A DNA stretch of 64,000 bases from NCBI GenBank assembly GCA_964034945.1, contig OZ035961.1, positions 45,372,184-45,436,183 on the forward strand. Direction: 5' to 3'. Positions within the stretch are counted from its first letter, which is position 1, and each line of letters opens with the position of its first letter. Shown here one piece after another: positions 1 through 10,567 of the stretch. The position numbers were made by a program, and so were the translations under genes. This stretch comes from Chrysopilus asiliformis (Eukaryota > Arthropoda > Insecta > Diptera > Rhagionidae). The notes under the pieces are model-generated. The model was not told the DNA's origin and did no database searches. It was given only the letters and a program-made list of their open reading frames with translations.

Positions 1-410
1 GAAGCTCTTAACGTACTGACAATAAATAAAAATTATATACAATAATACTGGAAATTTATAAATTAATCACATCTTTTTTATTTATTTATTCTTTTTTGAG
101 TCTTCTGTAAGTAAATTTTGTGTTTCACTTGAAGTCTTACCTCCAAATCCCCCAATATCGCAAGAACACTTGTTCAATAAATTCATCTTAATTAAGTTTC
201 GGTCTTCTTACCTGAAAAAAAAAACGAAAAAAATAATTATAAACGGAACAAATGTATACAGCTATCTATATAAAGATATGTATAAAATACGGGATAGAAC
301 GATTAATAAGTCCTGCCAAATTGAAGTACATCATTTACTTGGATAACCCGTAGGAAACTTTGCATCAAAGAATATTACCTAAAGAGTTTATCTTACTCGC
401 AGTATTTTTA
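1..410. other. AT-rich sequence, nothing recognised
   Basis: No open frame of note, no repeat shared with the rest of the window and no inverted structure was seen here. Confidence 0.5.
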
Positions 411-800
411 CCAGGGTACGGAAAAATTCGATTCGCAAATTGAAAATAGAATTATTTTGGATCTGAATCGTTCGCGAATCGAATTTTATAAAACAAAGAA
501 TGATTCTTTTCACAGAGAATTTTATTTTTTCGACTCGCTCACGAAAGAATTGAAACCGATTTTTAGCTGTTTAATTCGTTTGCGAGCGAATCGAAACTTT
601 TTTACTCAACTTTCTATTTGCGAATGAAAAAGAATCGAAAAGAATCGAAAAGAATCATTCTTTTTGATTCCATTTCCGTTTCCTTTTCGTAGAGCTAAAT
701 CCGTTTCTCACTAATAATTCTTAGAAACCCCACCCCCCCCCCCCCCCCGCATTCCATCCAAGTATCAAACCAAATTTACCCCCTCACCCCTCCCCCATTT
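411..800 (+). repeat. Dispersed repeat REP-E, copy 1
   Basis: About 300 bases align by eye with 46585-46860 in the same orientation. Both contain GATTTTTAGC, TTTAATTCG, several palindromic TTCGCGAA / GCGAGCGAAT motifs and GAATCATTCTTTTTGAT, then a C-rich stretch ending in a CAAACC..TTTACCC motif. The multiple short TTCGCGAATC inverted motifs suggest a non-autonomous DNA element with internal protein-binding repeats. The class is unknown and the ends are not defined. Confidence 0.6.
733..748 (+). repeat. Poly-C tract
   Basis: Sixteen uninterrupted C residues lie inside the C-rich end of REP-E. This is unusual in such AT-rich DNA. Confidence 0.9.
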
Positions 801-1395
801 CCCCTACGGTCAAAAAAATGAACTATGTCAAAGTGTTTGGGATGACAAAAGATTTTAAATTCAATTCCGCATGTTCCGTCCGTCTGTTAGTCTGTCCGTC
901 TGTCTGTTGGTCCGTAAACACCATAACTTTCGAAAGGATTGAGCTAGAGACTTGAAATTTTGTATAGTTACGTTTCTCATAAATAACTAGGCTGAGCTCA
1001 TGAACGGGCAAAATCGAACCATCTCAACCCCCCTCCCCTATACAAACGAAACCGTTTTTTCCATTTTTCTCGAAAACGGTGAGTAGTATTGAAAAAAATT
1101 TTAAGGCAAAATGTGTTTAGAATTTGATTTTAGATAACTTATCTATACATCGAAATCCAAATGGACCACTTCTGCCGCCTCTGGCATACAAATTGAATAC
1201 TTTTTTTTTCTATTTTCTCGAAAATGGTTCATAGTATCGAATCATCTTTAAAAACGAAATGTGTTTAGAATATGATTTCAGACATCCGTTCTAGACATCA
1301 AAATCCAATCGAATCAATCCTTCCCCCTCTCTCATACAAATGCATTTTTGTGATAAAAATTTTGTCTGCCCTCATATAGAGTATTTGACGATTGG
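800..1395 (+). mobile_element. HINE-B repeat, copy 1 (GTCY-bearing, Helentron-like)
   Basis: This matches 61498-61865 directly and 16085-16600 in inverse orientation. Order: GTTTGGGATGACAAAAGAT, a degenerate (GTCY)n tract at about 875-915, the conserved GAGCTAGAGACTTGAAAT block, a C-rich CCCCCCTCCCC block, CGAAAACGGT repeats, and an end near ATAGAGTATTTGACGATTGG. The same end appears inverted near 16085. The core block and the (GTCY)n tract are shared with HINE-A. Assignment to the mini-me/INE-1 type is by architecture only. Confidence 0.6.
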
Positions 1396-2660
1396 TAATT
1401 GTAATTTGAATTTCTCTCATGTTTTATTGTGTGAAAAGAATATTTTGTATAAAAGACAGAAATTTAACACTAAAAAATTCGAAGTAGTTTAATGCAGACA
1501 TTTTGTATTAAATGACTGACATGTTCACGTTGTATAGTAAAAAGTGTTTCAAGAAAAAAATCAATTTTCGAAAATTGTCATGAAGAATATTTTATTACAA
1601 ATTCTACTTGTAGAGATAAAAATGAGTATATAAAATATACTAGTTTTGTAATATTTCATTGATTTAAATAAGTCGTCAGCCTTCGAATTTGATCTTGCCA
1701 ATTTTATCAGATGATTGAGTTAATTTTTTTGATTGCATGTAAATTGTATAAATTGTATGTACAAAACTTTCTGCAATTTCATGCTGTTTTGTGGTATAGC
1801 TTTATAGAATAACGTAACTCACACCTCACAGTGTGACTTGATGAATTGCCATTGTTTGCGACGTCGACTTGCGGCCGAATTTTAAATTAACTTCTTTTAG
1901 GCAAAAACCTTTAGATTTTTTTTCCCTTCTTTGTGTATGTACAAACACAAGCAATAAAAATTGCCAAAAGAAACAATAAAAAAAAAGTCATGCAACCACG
2001 GTCAATGTTACTGGTGCGTGACTTTGTTTCGTATAAATCATCATTTTGTATTAAACTGAGATGGTATTGTCCGCTACCAAATGTTGAATAAATGCATAAA
2101 ACTACTTCGGTCAATGTTCAATGTTATCACAACATTGAAAAATACCTCAATTTAGGGGTCATCACGTGTTTTCCATCATAAAGAAATGTCCATTCGCCAT
2201 AAGCAAAAATGATTTAAATACCCATTACTATCATAATAATCGCCATCGTCGTCATCATCACTGAAAAATCTTTCAAATGTTTTGTCAACACTAATTCGAA
2301 TGTAAACAATTTTGTTAAACGATACTCGGCTTATACTACCGGCTAAAAGTGCGAGATTTTGTCAGATTTCTCAGCTAAAAATGTCATCAAGTTTGATGAT
2401 AGGAAGACGATAATAACTTTGAAATTTTAATATCGTTCGTTTTCTTGTCAATCTCTCGGTTTTTTTTATATTCATCGAGCTTTAGCTTTATATAAAATCA
2501 TTGTGAAAGGTCATGGTCGATCATCCGCTTCCGTACTGAACAGAATTTTACCCTGAAATTACTGGGCTTACCGGAAAATCAAGTCAATAAACAGATTAAT
2601 ATCTATTTTATTATAACAACAACGTCAAAATAAATAACCTTTTTCGATGGCATAGAAGAG
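1396..2660. other. AT-rich sequence, nothing recognised
   Basis: The only long frame (about 1911-2114, minus) is low-complexity and runs into a hydrophobic stretch without protein-like context. No repeat shared with other parts of the window was found. Confidence 0.4.
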
Positions 2661-3955
2661 TTGTCACTTATAGATAGGGTGACCGTACATCTCGGAATGG
2701 CAGGAACAGTCCGGGATTTAGGTATGTTGTTCCAGCGTTCCGGAAATTAAACTTTTGTCCCAGAACAGTTATAATTTATCAAACAATAGAAAAAACGACC
2801 ACTAAATCTGCAAAAAATACACGACTTCGGTTGGAGGTTGCTGTAGATTACAGTGATTTTTGCCAGTGGCACATTTTTCAACAATTCTCCACAAACTTTT
2901 TTTGTATCTCAAAAGATTTTGCCTGCGGCGCATTTCTCCTTATTGGTATTGTTACAATTTCGGTTGCGATTATTTCCCTCTTTACGTTGTTGATTATTTC
3001 TCTTTCATTGCGCTCTTAACGTTGCGAAAAATTAAGCTAATTTTTGTTTGGGACTCCGTAGCTCTTGATTTAATTCATTGCACCGCATTCGGTTTCAAAA
3101 ACTTCACCTGCGGCGCACATTTCTTAATTAACTTTTTTGTAATTTTTGTCCAAATCAAGTTTTATTTTCTATATAGAATTTGCTGTTTCAGTGGAGCTCC
3201 GTTTCATTTCATCTCGCACCCCTTCCCCCGCTCATCTTGTTCCGGATGGGCTAAAAACTATATGGGCACACTATTGATAGAAGACGTTTATTCAGAAATA
3301 AAATCGTATTTTCGAAATGCCATGGGACAATATCGTCTAACTGGGCCAGTTTTTCGGAGCATTTTTAGAGAAGTACTTAGAAAATCCGAAAAGATTGTAG
3401 TCAGTCGCAGCGACGGTAACGACGATGTGACCCTTTTTCCATTACCTCAGTTTTAGCAGAGAACAAATAATCTAGAGAATAAACTCTTAGAACAAATTTT
3501 TAGAGAAAAATTTTCCACTGTGAGATGAAGCAAGAGGATCCGATGTAACACGGAAAAAATTATCCATTCGATTCCTCCATCTCATTGAATAGATACGACG
3601 AAAATGATTAGAAAATGTTCTCTCTGCTTCGTGCTCCCTAGTCTAAAAGTAATTAACTTTTAGGCCGTAGCTAGTGAATGATAGGGACATTTTTCCCCCT
3701 TTCGAAGGGGAAATTTGTCAAAAATTTGTTCGGCAGAGTTTTTTCTATATATTCCTTATTCTATGGTTTTAGTTTAAATAGAGGACATCGTGCGGGGAAA
3801 AAGAATACGAGATGGAAACCCCTATTTATGGGTGTATTTGACGTTGAGAGTTAAAAATTTTTGGCCTGCGGCACATAATTTCTAGCCGTACACATTATTT
3901 TAATAAAAAAATTTACTGTAGCGATTTGATTTTAAATTTCTGCTTACATGCATTT
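2661..3955. repeat. Old unassigned repeat with three CTGCGGC motifs
   Basis: The motif CCTGCGGCGCA followed by TTTCT occurs near 2922 and 3109, and as CCTGCGGCACA near 3864, spaced irregularly. The start reads AGGGTGACCGTACATC, and a loosely complementary GATGTGACCCT lies near 3425, so a decayed TIR element from about 2676 to 3434 is possible. The 198-codon frame at 2860-3456 spans these motifs and resembles no protein I know. Confidence 0.3.
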
Positions 3956-3956
3956 T

Positions 3957-4655
3957 TACTTTCCTCTTCTATTGAAAAAGTATTGTATTCATGATGGAGA
4001 CCGACTCGAAAGAAAATATCTGATCAGTACGAAATCCATTTCAGGCAAAATTATGAGGATGTTCGTGCATCTGTATGTAACGGTCTGTCCGTTATACGTA
4101 TCTTAAATGTCTGAGAACACATTCACCTAGCAACTTGAAATTTTTCGGATTTTTTTTTTACAAAAACCCTAGTTTCCTATCAACTTTTGGAAACGTAACG
4201 ATAGCTATAACGGATCGCTCCCATACAACTTTTTTTTAAATACAGTATTTTAAGAATTTCTCGAAACCTATGCGTTTTTGGGAAAAAAATTAATATAACA
4301 AGATTTATAGGAAATAACATTTTATACATTTTTTGCTTTAACGGTTTACTCGTATCTCTAACGGTTCTGGAAATATTTCAAAAAAATTAAGTTTTTTTCA
4401 TCACAGCGCACAGTTTCCGAGACATTTTTAAATTATTTTAAAAATTTCTCGGAAACTGTGCGCTGTCATGAAAAAAATGTTTTTAACCAAATCCAAAGGA
4501 AATACAATGTCCTGCATTTTTTCCTTCAATGGTTTTTACGTAACTTTAAAGGTTCTCAAGACCTTTGAAAAAATATTAGTTTTTACATATTTTTTCCGAA
4601 TCTAAATATTACAGATGAAAGTTTTGTTTGATCACAACCACTTTTTTCATTAGTC
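3957..4655 (+). mobile_element. HINE-C repeat, copy A
   Basis: HINE-C opens with a short palindrome of the type TTTCCTCTTCTAT..AGGAAAG, followed by GTATTGTATTC and GACCGACT. It continues with GAAATCC.TTTCA, a short GTC-rich stretch, AGCTATAACGGATCGCTCCC, AATTTCTCGGAAACT and TTTTGTTTGATCACAAC at the end. Other copies are at 26436, 35455 and 49455, with a tail fragment at 22299. There is no coding capacity. The 5' hairpin plus GTCY-rich body resembles the mini-me/INE-1 plan. Confidence 0.65.
4398..4471. repeat. Inverted duplication inside HINE-C copy A
   Basis: Two arms of about 35 bases (about 33 matching) centred near 4435 both contain ACAGCGCACAGTTTCCGAGA or its complement. The other HINE-C copies hold only the right-hand version, so the left arm is an extra inverted copy of element sequence in this locus. 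Confidence 0.8.
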
Positions 4656-5012
4656 ATAATTATAGCAGAAGTTAAACACAATAAAACTTCCTACACTTTT
4701 GTCTTTTACTAGAACTCTGTATCTCAAACCATTATCAAGATATACAATTATTTCAGTTATCCCTTAACGTTTACCGGTAATGAGATATTTTCATTTAAAT
4801 TTTAAAAAAAATAGGCATTTGCGAATTGCTTGCAAACTAACGCCTTACGGAAAGAAACCAATTAAAGATATTAAAATTTTTGTATTATACTGTAAATCGA
4901 TACTTCTTACCGTTATCGATTAATAACGATATTTCATATTTCGTAAAAACGTGTTTTCATATAAACTAATGTAGAACTGGTTTGATATTAATGAATCAAA
5001 AAATTCTTTTCT
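4656..5012. other. AT-rich sequence, nothing recognised
   Basis: No repeat or frame could be supported here. Confidence 0.4.
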
Positions 5013-5013
5013 A

Positions 5014-5489
5014 AAGCGATCCCTACACGTTCAATCTTGCAGTCAATCATCGCATGCTGTGACACCATTTTGAACGTCTATGGTGATGCTGGCATGCAAA
5101 ATTCCATGATTGACAGCATACTGGCCAATATCAAAATCATTTTGATATTTTTCAAGGGAGCTTTGTGAATGACAGCATGCTTGAACGTGCATGACGATGC
5201 TGTCAATCATTTCGTCATTTCAGGGGAATTTTTAGTAGTGAAAAGATGTCGCATATAAAAGACAAAGTTTTTTGGGAATCCTTTTTCGAGTTATTTAGAC
5301 AAAGAAGTGAGTTGTGGATGACGAAAAGCGAAAAATATAAGGACAAAAATGTTTTTAATTGATATTTGTGCTGTGAGCTGTCGGTTTGGCTGTTTCGAAT
5401 AAAATGATGCTTGTGTGTCTCTAGTGCAAAAAAGCTTTTTGCTGTGACAGCATGATTGACTGCAAGATTGAACGTGCAGGGGCCACTTT
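5014..5489. mobile_element. MITE with CACGTTCAATCTTGCAGTCA inverted ends
   Basis: The left end reads AAGCGATCCCTACACGTT and the inverse of the right end reads AAGTGGCCCCTGCACGTT. Both continue as CAATCTTGCAGTCAATCAT, giving TIRs near 45 bp. The short motif GACAGCATG or its complement recurs inside in both orientations at least six times, a subterminal-repeat pattern typical of MITEs. A TSD is not clear; the flanks are TAA on the left and TTA on the right. No coding sequence. Confidence 0.75.
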
Positions 5490-5766
5490 AAACAGGTTTT
5501 ATTGTTTCAATCAATTTTTCCACTCATTTTTTATAACTCTCATTTGACAATGTTTCTACATAACTATATAATTTTTCAAAATTTGATCACAGTAAAAATT
5601 GGTCTGTCCTCAAGTATTTTGTCGGTCTGTTCTGTTTTATGTCTGCCATCCTATAAATGTTTTACTGTAAACTGCACCCGGAAGTAAATTTTGTATAAGA
5701 AAGTATTGTGCTGTTCACGTGAGACTTTTTTTCTAATTTCTTAATCTTCCCTTCTTAATCTTGTAG

Positions 5767-5834
5767 CCATGCCCAGATCCCTTTTAATGAATCCACCCTC
5801 CTGCCATCACCGAAAAAGCCCAGAATCTCTGACG
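5767..5834 (+). CDS. Candidate exon 1 (22 codons from ATG)
   Basis: A pyrimidine-rich run (about 5726-5760) leads into TTGTAG, then CC and an ATG at 5769. Twenty-two sense codons follow, beginning MPRSLLMNPPSCHH and ending PESLT, directly followed by the donor-like GTGAGA. The piece is richer in G+C and in complex codons than its surroundings. It could be a first coding or alternative exon of a host gene, ending in phase 0. The product is not recognised. The MPRS start recalls SNAG-type N-termini, but positions 5 onward do not fit well. A near-copy of its acceptor, TTGTAGCCATTCCCAGAT, occurs near 6400 without a coding continuation. The main alternative is chance; without transcript data this stays weak. 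Confidence 0.3.
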
Positions 5835-7600
5835 GTGAGATATTGATTTATTTTTACGATTACACATGTCATCCTTCATGAACTTTTCTAACCTTTCGAA
5901 ATCCACCCCACCTCATATTTGGAAATATTTTAAACTCAAGACCAAAGACTAAATAAACGGAAACGGGGAGGTCATTAAACTAAACACAAACTGACTTTTC
6001 AAGCAATTACAGTTCAATGTTTATGTTGCACTGTAGATTTTGAATTGAAACGATCAATTTTTTAGAAATATTATTCTAAAAACAGAAAATGTCAAATAAT
6101 TCCGATAGTAAATACCAAATTTACATCACTAAAATAAAATTTTATAACTAATTCTGTGAAGACTTGAGTCTCCCCACATAAATATGGCAGATAACTGACA
6201 ACTATTTTAACTGATCCATATGGAAAAATCAGCTGAATAAATATTATCTTTAATATTCTGTACATATTACTATACATGTAAGAATGACACAGATGGTTTT
6301 ACAGTGAGAAAACGATTTGAAGCTGTATGATAAATCGAATTATTTAAATTTCAATTTGCAAGTACATTATGTACATACCTATATTTTTTGATTGACATTT
6401 GTAGCCATTCCCAGATAGTATTGTGATGCAAAATTTGCATAGTGCCTTCACCAGAATTGAAATTTTTGACACAAATATGATATACACGCAATTAAAGAAG
6501 ATTCTCAAAAAAATACAAATCCGAAACGTGAGCGAAATGTCAACCCGTCAAAGAAAACGACCTTCTGAAATAAAATGAATCTGAATGAAAAAAAAAATCA
6601 AGCACAGCATATGCAAATTTCCAATTGCAACCACATCGCAGCACATCACTAATTCATCAATCACTTTCATATGAGCATCTCAAACGCTTCACGATTAACT
6701 TAATCGTCAACGAACCATATGTTTCGAAGATCGAAATACAAAACAAGTATAATTTTTGTAACGACAATGTCACGCATGCTAAAGAAGGTCCCACCGAACC
6801 AACTATGCTGGCTGGCCAAATATTAGTTGCCCAACTGCAAGTATATCATCACATCAAGTATTCAAATCACCGGCAAATTCAGGTGTAAAAACCGGCCCCC
6901 GCCACCATAAACACACAATAGTGAAGTCAACTTGAAAGCCTATCTATCCATATAGGAAATAAATGCCAATGGGCCCGGTGTTTTCTATGATTTAATTTCT
7001 TTTCCATCGTCTTTTGGTGAACTTTCATTTTCACCTGAGGTCGGTCGGACGATAACGAAACTGATCTTTCGCTATTTTTGATCTTTTTGATTTTCCTTGT
7101 CTCTTATTTAGACGTGAATCAACGGAATCGCAACGTGATCAGCATCGAGACATCGGCAGTAGATCGAATTTCACAATAACATCACCAGTTGGCAGTTGCA
7201 TGCTACTATTTGGCTACATTTTATCTACAGTGAAAATCATTTGAAACGTTTTCCGGTGTAAAGACTACAAAAGTGTTTTATTTTTTTATTTTTTGTCGAA
7301 AGTTTATTTTATCGAAATTTGATCGAAATCGAAATTTGCTATGTGAAAATCTAATCTCAAAAACTAATTCCACACGAATTTACTCTTTATATTAAAAAGT
7401 ACTTAACTCTCTTACTAGAGGGCCAATTTTTTTTTCAATAAGAAACAATTAGAGCAGGTTAGTTGTGCTTCAGGAAACCCAGAACGGAAACCCTTTTGTA
7501 GTTGTTTGAGTTGCCAGCAGCCGGAAAAAGAGAGCGTATCTAGAAACACACTTGTCGCGGTAGGAGGTTGATAATTAGAAAAAAGTCAGCTACACTTGCC
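5835..7600. other. Mostly unique sequence, no firm gene
   Basis: The 87-codon frame at 6625-6888 has no recognisable domain. From about 7020 to 7260 the base composition is more balanced, with CAGCATCGAGACATCGGCAG-like complexity after a TTATTTAG acceptor-like site. A 5' untranslated exon or regulatory region is possible, but nothing decides it. A direct motif ACTAGAGGG occurs near 7417 and 7602. Confidence 0.3.
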
Positions 7601-7612
7601 TACTAGAGGGTT

Positions 7613-7690
7613 AATAAGACATTTATTTGTTATGTTTCTCGTGTTATATTCTGCAAATATCCGAACGAAAAAAATGACCCGGTTTATGAA
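7613..7690 (+). repeat. Short dispersed repeat shared with 22217-22290
   Basis: Both sites read AAGACATTTATTTGTTA, then TTCTCGTGTTATATTCTGCA and an AACGAA block. The ends and class are unknown. Confidence 0.6.
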
Positions 7691-7884
7691 CGCTCTACAA
7701 GAAGAGAATCAAATTATTTAAGCATTATTTCTTTACGCAAGGTTTTTATTCAATTTGTTGTTTAATTCTCTGTACAAATCACCTTAGAACAACAAAACAA
7801 GCTTAAACTCTAAAAAAATATGTTCCCCCCGGACTATAACACACAGAAGTTCAAGGAGAACATAAACCGACACCTCCTTTCATT

Positions 7885-7965
7885 TTTCCGACCATCCTGA
7901 GCTGTGCTTCGGCATTAAAGGGTCTTCCCCTATGCTCTCTCTAGCCTATAAAAACAACTTATTTT
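7885..7965 (+). mobile_element. SINE 3' tail, copy 1
   Basis: This segment carries CCATCCTGAGCTGTGCTTCG, then GCATTAAAGGGTCTTCCCC, then GCCTATAAAAA. The same order occurs at 40498-40566 (+) and 60711-60800 (-). A looser version lies at the tail of the tRNA-headed SINE at 29507-29700 (CTTCGGCATTAGAGG, then GGCATAAACATAAAAA). It is therefore taken as a conserved SINE tail with an A-rich end. No tRNA head is visible here, so the copy is 5' truncated. Confidence 0.55.
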
Positions 7966-8459
7966 GGTCCGCTCGATATTAGTTTTTTTTTCAGAGATGC
8001 ACACTGGAAACCAATCCATATACCGAACCACTCTGAAATAAAGATGTTTGACCCGCAATCGAACCAGCTTTTAAAACAATTCTGTAACCAAATCAAAAAC
8101 CCCTGAATAGGATAAATTTTTAGGATTAAAAAATCATTTTATACTATCAACCAGATTTGGAGTCTCCCACTTTTTACGTTAATCTAGTATCCAAAAAACC
8201 GTCTCCATGTCACATAGCTCAAGAAATTTATATAATACGATCAGAAAACGCAAAAACCACTGAATAGGAACTAAAACCCAAAATCATAAAACACTGGACC
8301 AATAAAATTTTGGGAAACCAAAACCCGAAACAAAGTTTTGAAATTTTAGAAACAAAAAACAAAACCATAAACCAAAAATCTAATTATTCCTTGAAACAAA
8401 ACCTAACCACACTTAAAAAAAACTTTTGGTATAAATCTCTGTTTTTTTTTTCAAATTAG
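7966..8459. other. A-rich sequence, nothing recognised
   Basis: This stretch is AAACC-rich and low in complexity. It has no frame and no matched repeat. Confidence 0.4.
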
Positions 8460-8460
8460 A

Positions 8461-8640
8461 ATTACTGATTCCGAATCCGGCATTAGCGAGGACGTACACG
8501 AGGCAACTTTCAGTCTTCAGCATGCTTCAGCCTCACCAAATTGTAGGAAAGAAACGAGTGCGGCAAGAGGGAAAAAGTCGCCACTCAAAAAGTGTTCTTC
8601 ACGTCTCATTTTACGCACACAAACGAAGTCGCTCGTGTAG
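8461..8640 (+). other. Coding-like open frame after a splice-acceptor-like site
   Basis: A T-run ending CAAATTAG precedes an open frame of 59 codons that begins ITDSESGISEDVHEATF and ends in TAG. The sequence is markedly less AT-rich than its surroundings and the translation has protein-like composition (acidic then basic). There is no start codon, so it would have to be an internal or last exon. No family is recognised. The next 300 bases have similar composition, so the region may instead be an old transposon body or a promoter region; it also contains TGAGTCA. Confidence 0.25.
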
Positions 8641-9720
8641 CACGTCAGCATGCATGTGTGCGTAATTTCATTGAGTCAGTCAGTGCTTAGCCACCGACTC
8701 GTAAACATATCCCAAATAAACAAAAATTGAATGCAAATAGTGATATACCAATTGCAGGTAGTTTTATTTTTCAGGTAGGTAGGTAAATAACAAATTACCA
8801 GTCCTTATTCTTCTATTGTTGGCAGTTTCTAGTTTGGCAATTGATGTTGCCTCGGTGCTAGCTAATAAAGGAATGACCTGGAAAAACAACACATATATGA
8901 GAACCACACACACATGAGTGATCGCTTGTTGTACACAAGTTTTCCCTACAAAAAAGTGAAGAAGCGTGTACGTCAGAGAGGCATTTTGAGGACTAAAAGT
9001 CGCCGCGACGGGAAGGAGCGTGTACGTTCACACTTAGTTTGGCTAAGTCAGCTCGAATTTTTATCGGTCGTCCATTACATTGTATTAAATTTTCTCGGAC
9101 TTTTGACGGGTCCAATTTACATTGTATTTAGTATGTGTGCTAAGTTGAAAGAGAAAATGCAACACCACACACTATATTTTTATCAAGATACGCAATTTTA
9201 AAGCTTTCTCTTAAAACCCTAAAAGTGGGAAAATTTGTTTTGTACTTTTTAGTGCATTTTGAAAGTGTTTAACATTAGAAAACTCGTTTTTAAAAATACA
9301 ACGAAATTTCAAATATCTCGTGACTTTTGTGGAGATATTTTTAATACTTATTTTGGGTACAACATTTTAGGAGAATAGTATTCTTAAAAGTCAATTAGTT
9401 TGAAAGAACCACTAATCACCCCTTTACATTTCCCTATGACATGCTCTTATATCCAAAATCCCTCATAACAAATGAAATTTTAAAAAAATCAAATTTTTCA
9501 CACTACATAGAAATTTGAAACTTTTGGATATACAATTTTTAATTATATAGAAGACGTTCTGGACAATTTATACTGTAACCTGTAACACGAAAATGATGAC
9601 TTCTTGTTAGTGAATCAGGTTTCACTTTTTTTCTCAAAAAAAAAATGAGTTATGTAAATTTATTATTTGTCTGATCAAAAGATTTGTTGGTTCAACATTT
9701 GTTGCGTATAATAGCCTATA
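8641..9720. other. No firm feature
   Basis: The 95-codon frame at 8914-9201 begins basic and then becomes hydrophobic. It has no recognisable domain and is not called as a gene. The rest is AT-rich without matched repeats. Confidence 0.35.
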
Positions 9721-9721
9721 A

Positions 9722-9916
9722 TTATCGAAAACACGGAAAAAATCGAGCCGTCTTCTGGCTAATTTTACAGGTCACAAACCCGATGATCGCCTCAAAAATC
9801 GCTTGTTTTTTAACTTGTCCACGAATTTTACGTAACAATTCGTCTTTCGCCGACGATGAAAGTTTTTCGGTCTCCACTATACGTATTTTTGCTATCGCAA
9901 TAGTTTTCTCACAGCA
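9722..9916 (-). other. Coding-like open frame of 64 codons, minus strand
   Basis: Between a TGA and a TAA the minus strand reads 64 sense codons with balanced composition, including KLSSSAKDELLRKIRGQ and FEAIIGFVTCKISQKT. There is no ATG. A plus-strand frame overlaps it but is less protein-like. It may be a relic of a transposase or an exon; no family is recognised and neighbours give no help. Confidence 0.25.
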
Positions 9917-10479
9917 TCAGAAATTTGATAAATAATAATACCTTGCTTGATCGATAAAAATCAAAAGCCGGACTCATCATTTTTAAAACGCGATTAATCT
10001 AATCACGTTCAGCACAATTTTTTGTACTCCTTTCTAATAAATCAATTTTAATTTAGCCTTCTAAAATTTTTATATCCGAAACGGTTATTATATCGCTATT
10101 TCCATTTTTTTCCAACATTAATTTTTAAATTATATTTACATATAGTAAATATAGTAAATGGGAAAAACGATTAAATTAACTCCATTTACAGTTAGCGTTG
10201 AATTACCATTACGACATTGATAGCAATTCCAATGCAAAATTTAATTGAATTGCCATAAGGAAACCATCTAAAATCCAATAAATAATTTCATGGAATTTCG
10301 GATATTTTTGGCAATTTACACTTGCGTGTACATAATGGTTAACTCTATTATATTGTGGGTGGTTAATATAATTTTGTGCGATTTACGTTTTTAAAAATTT
10401 GCATTTAGACTTTTTTTTCTGTATATACATATTCAATCGAACGGTAAAAATAGAATTTTTTTTTCTGTCCTTTCTACAG
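9917..10479. other. AT-rich sequence, nothing recognised
   Basis: No matched repeat or frame, apart from the pyrimidine tract just before 10480. Confidence 0.4.
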
Positions 10480-10567
10480 CCTTGCCAATTTTTGGTCACC
10501 ATTCCACACAACCATGGCTACAACAAGAGGGTTATCAAGAACAAGGAAATAACTGTGGCAAAACATC
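10480..10567 (+). CDS. Candidate exon 2 (88 bases, strong splice sites)
   Basis: TTTTTTTTCTGTCCTTTCTACAG is a near-ideal polypyrimidine tract and acceptor (bases 10457-10479), and the 88-base segment is followed at once by the consensus donor GTAAGT. Two of three frames are open. One gives LPIFGHHSTQPWLQQEGYQE followed by QGNNCGKTS, a glutamine-rich composition common in insect regulatory proteins. The other, in phase with candidate exon 1, gives PCQFLVTIPHNHGYNKRVI. The segment length (88) is not a multiple of 3. The product is not recognised. It is the best-supported host-exon candidate in the window, but 10-kb windows produce such combinations by chance. Confidence 0.4.

Noticed and set aside
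2676..3434. Complete TIR element starting AGGGTGACC
   Set aside because: The proposed ends pair over only 8-10 bases and no duplication was found.
2860..3456. 198-codon plus-strand frame
   Set aside because: The composition is hydrophobic and irregular, it spans repeated CTGCGGCGCA motifs and no domain is visible. It is probably chance in an old repeat.
8914..9201. 95-codon frame starting MSDRLLYTSF as a gene
   Set aside because: It switches from very basic to hydrophobic without any known motif, lacks splice context and shows no support beyond length.
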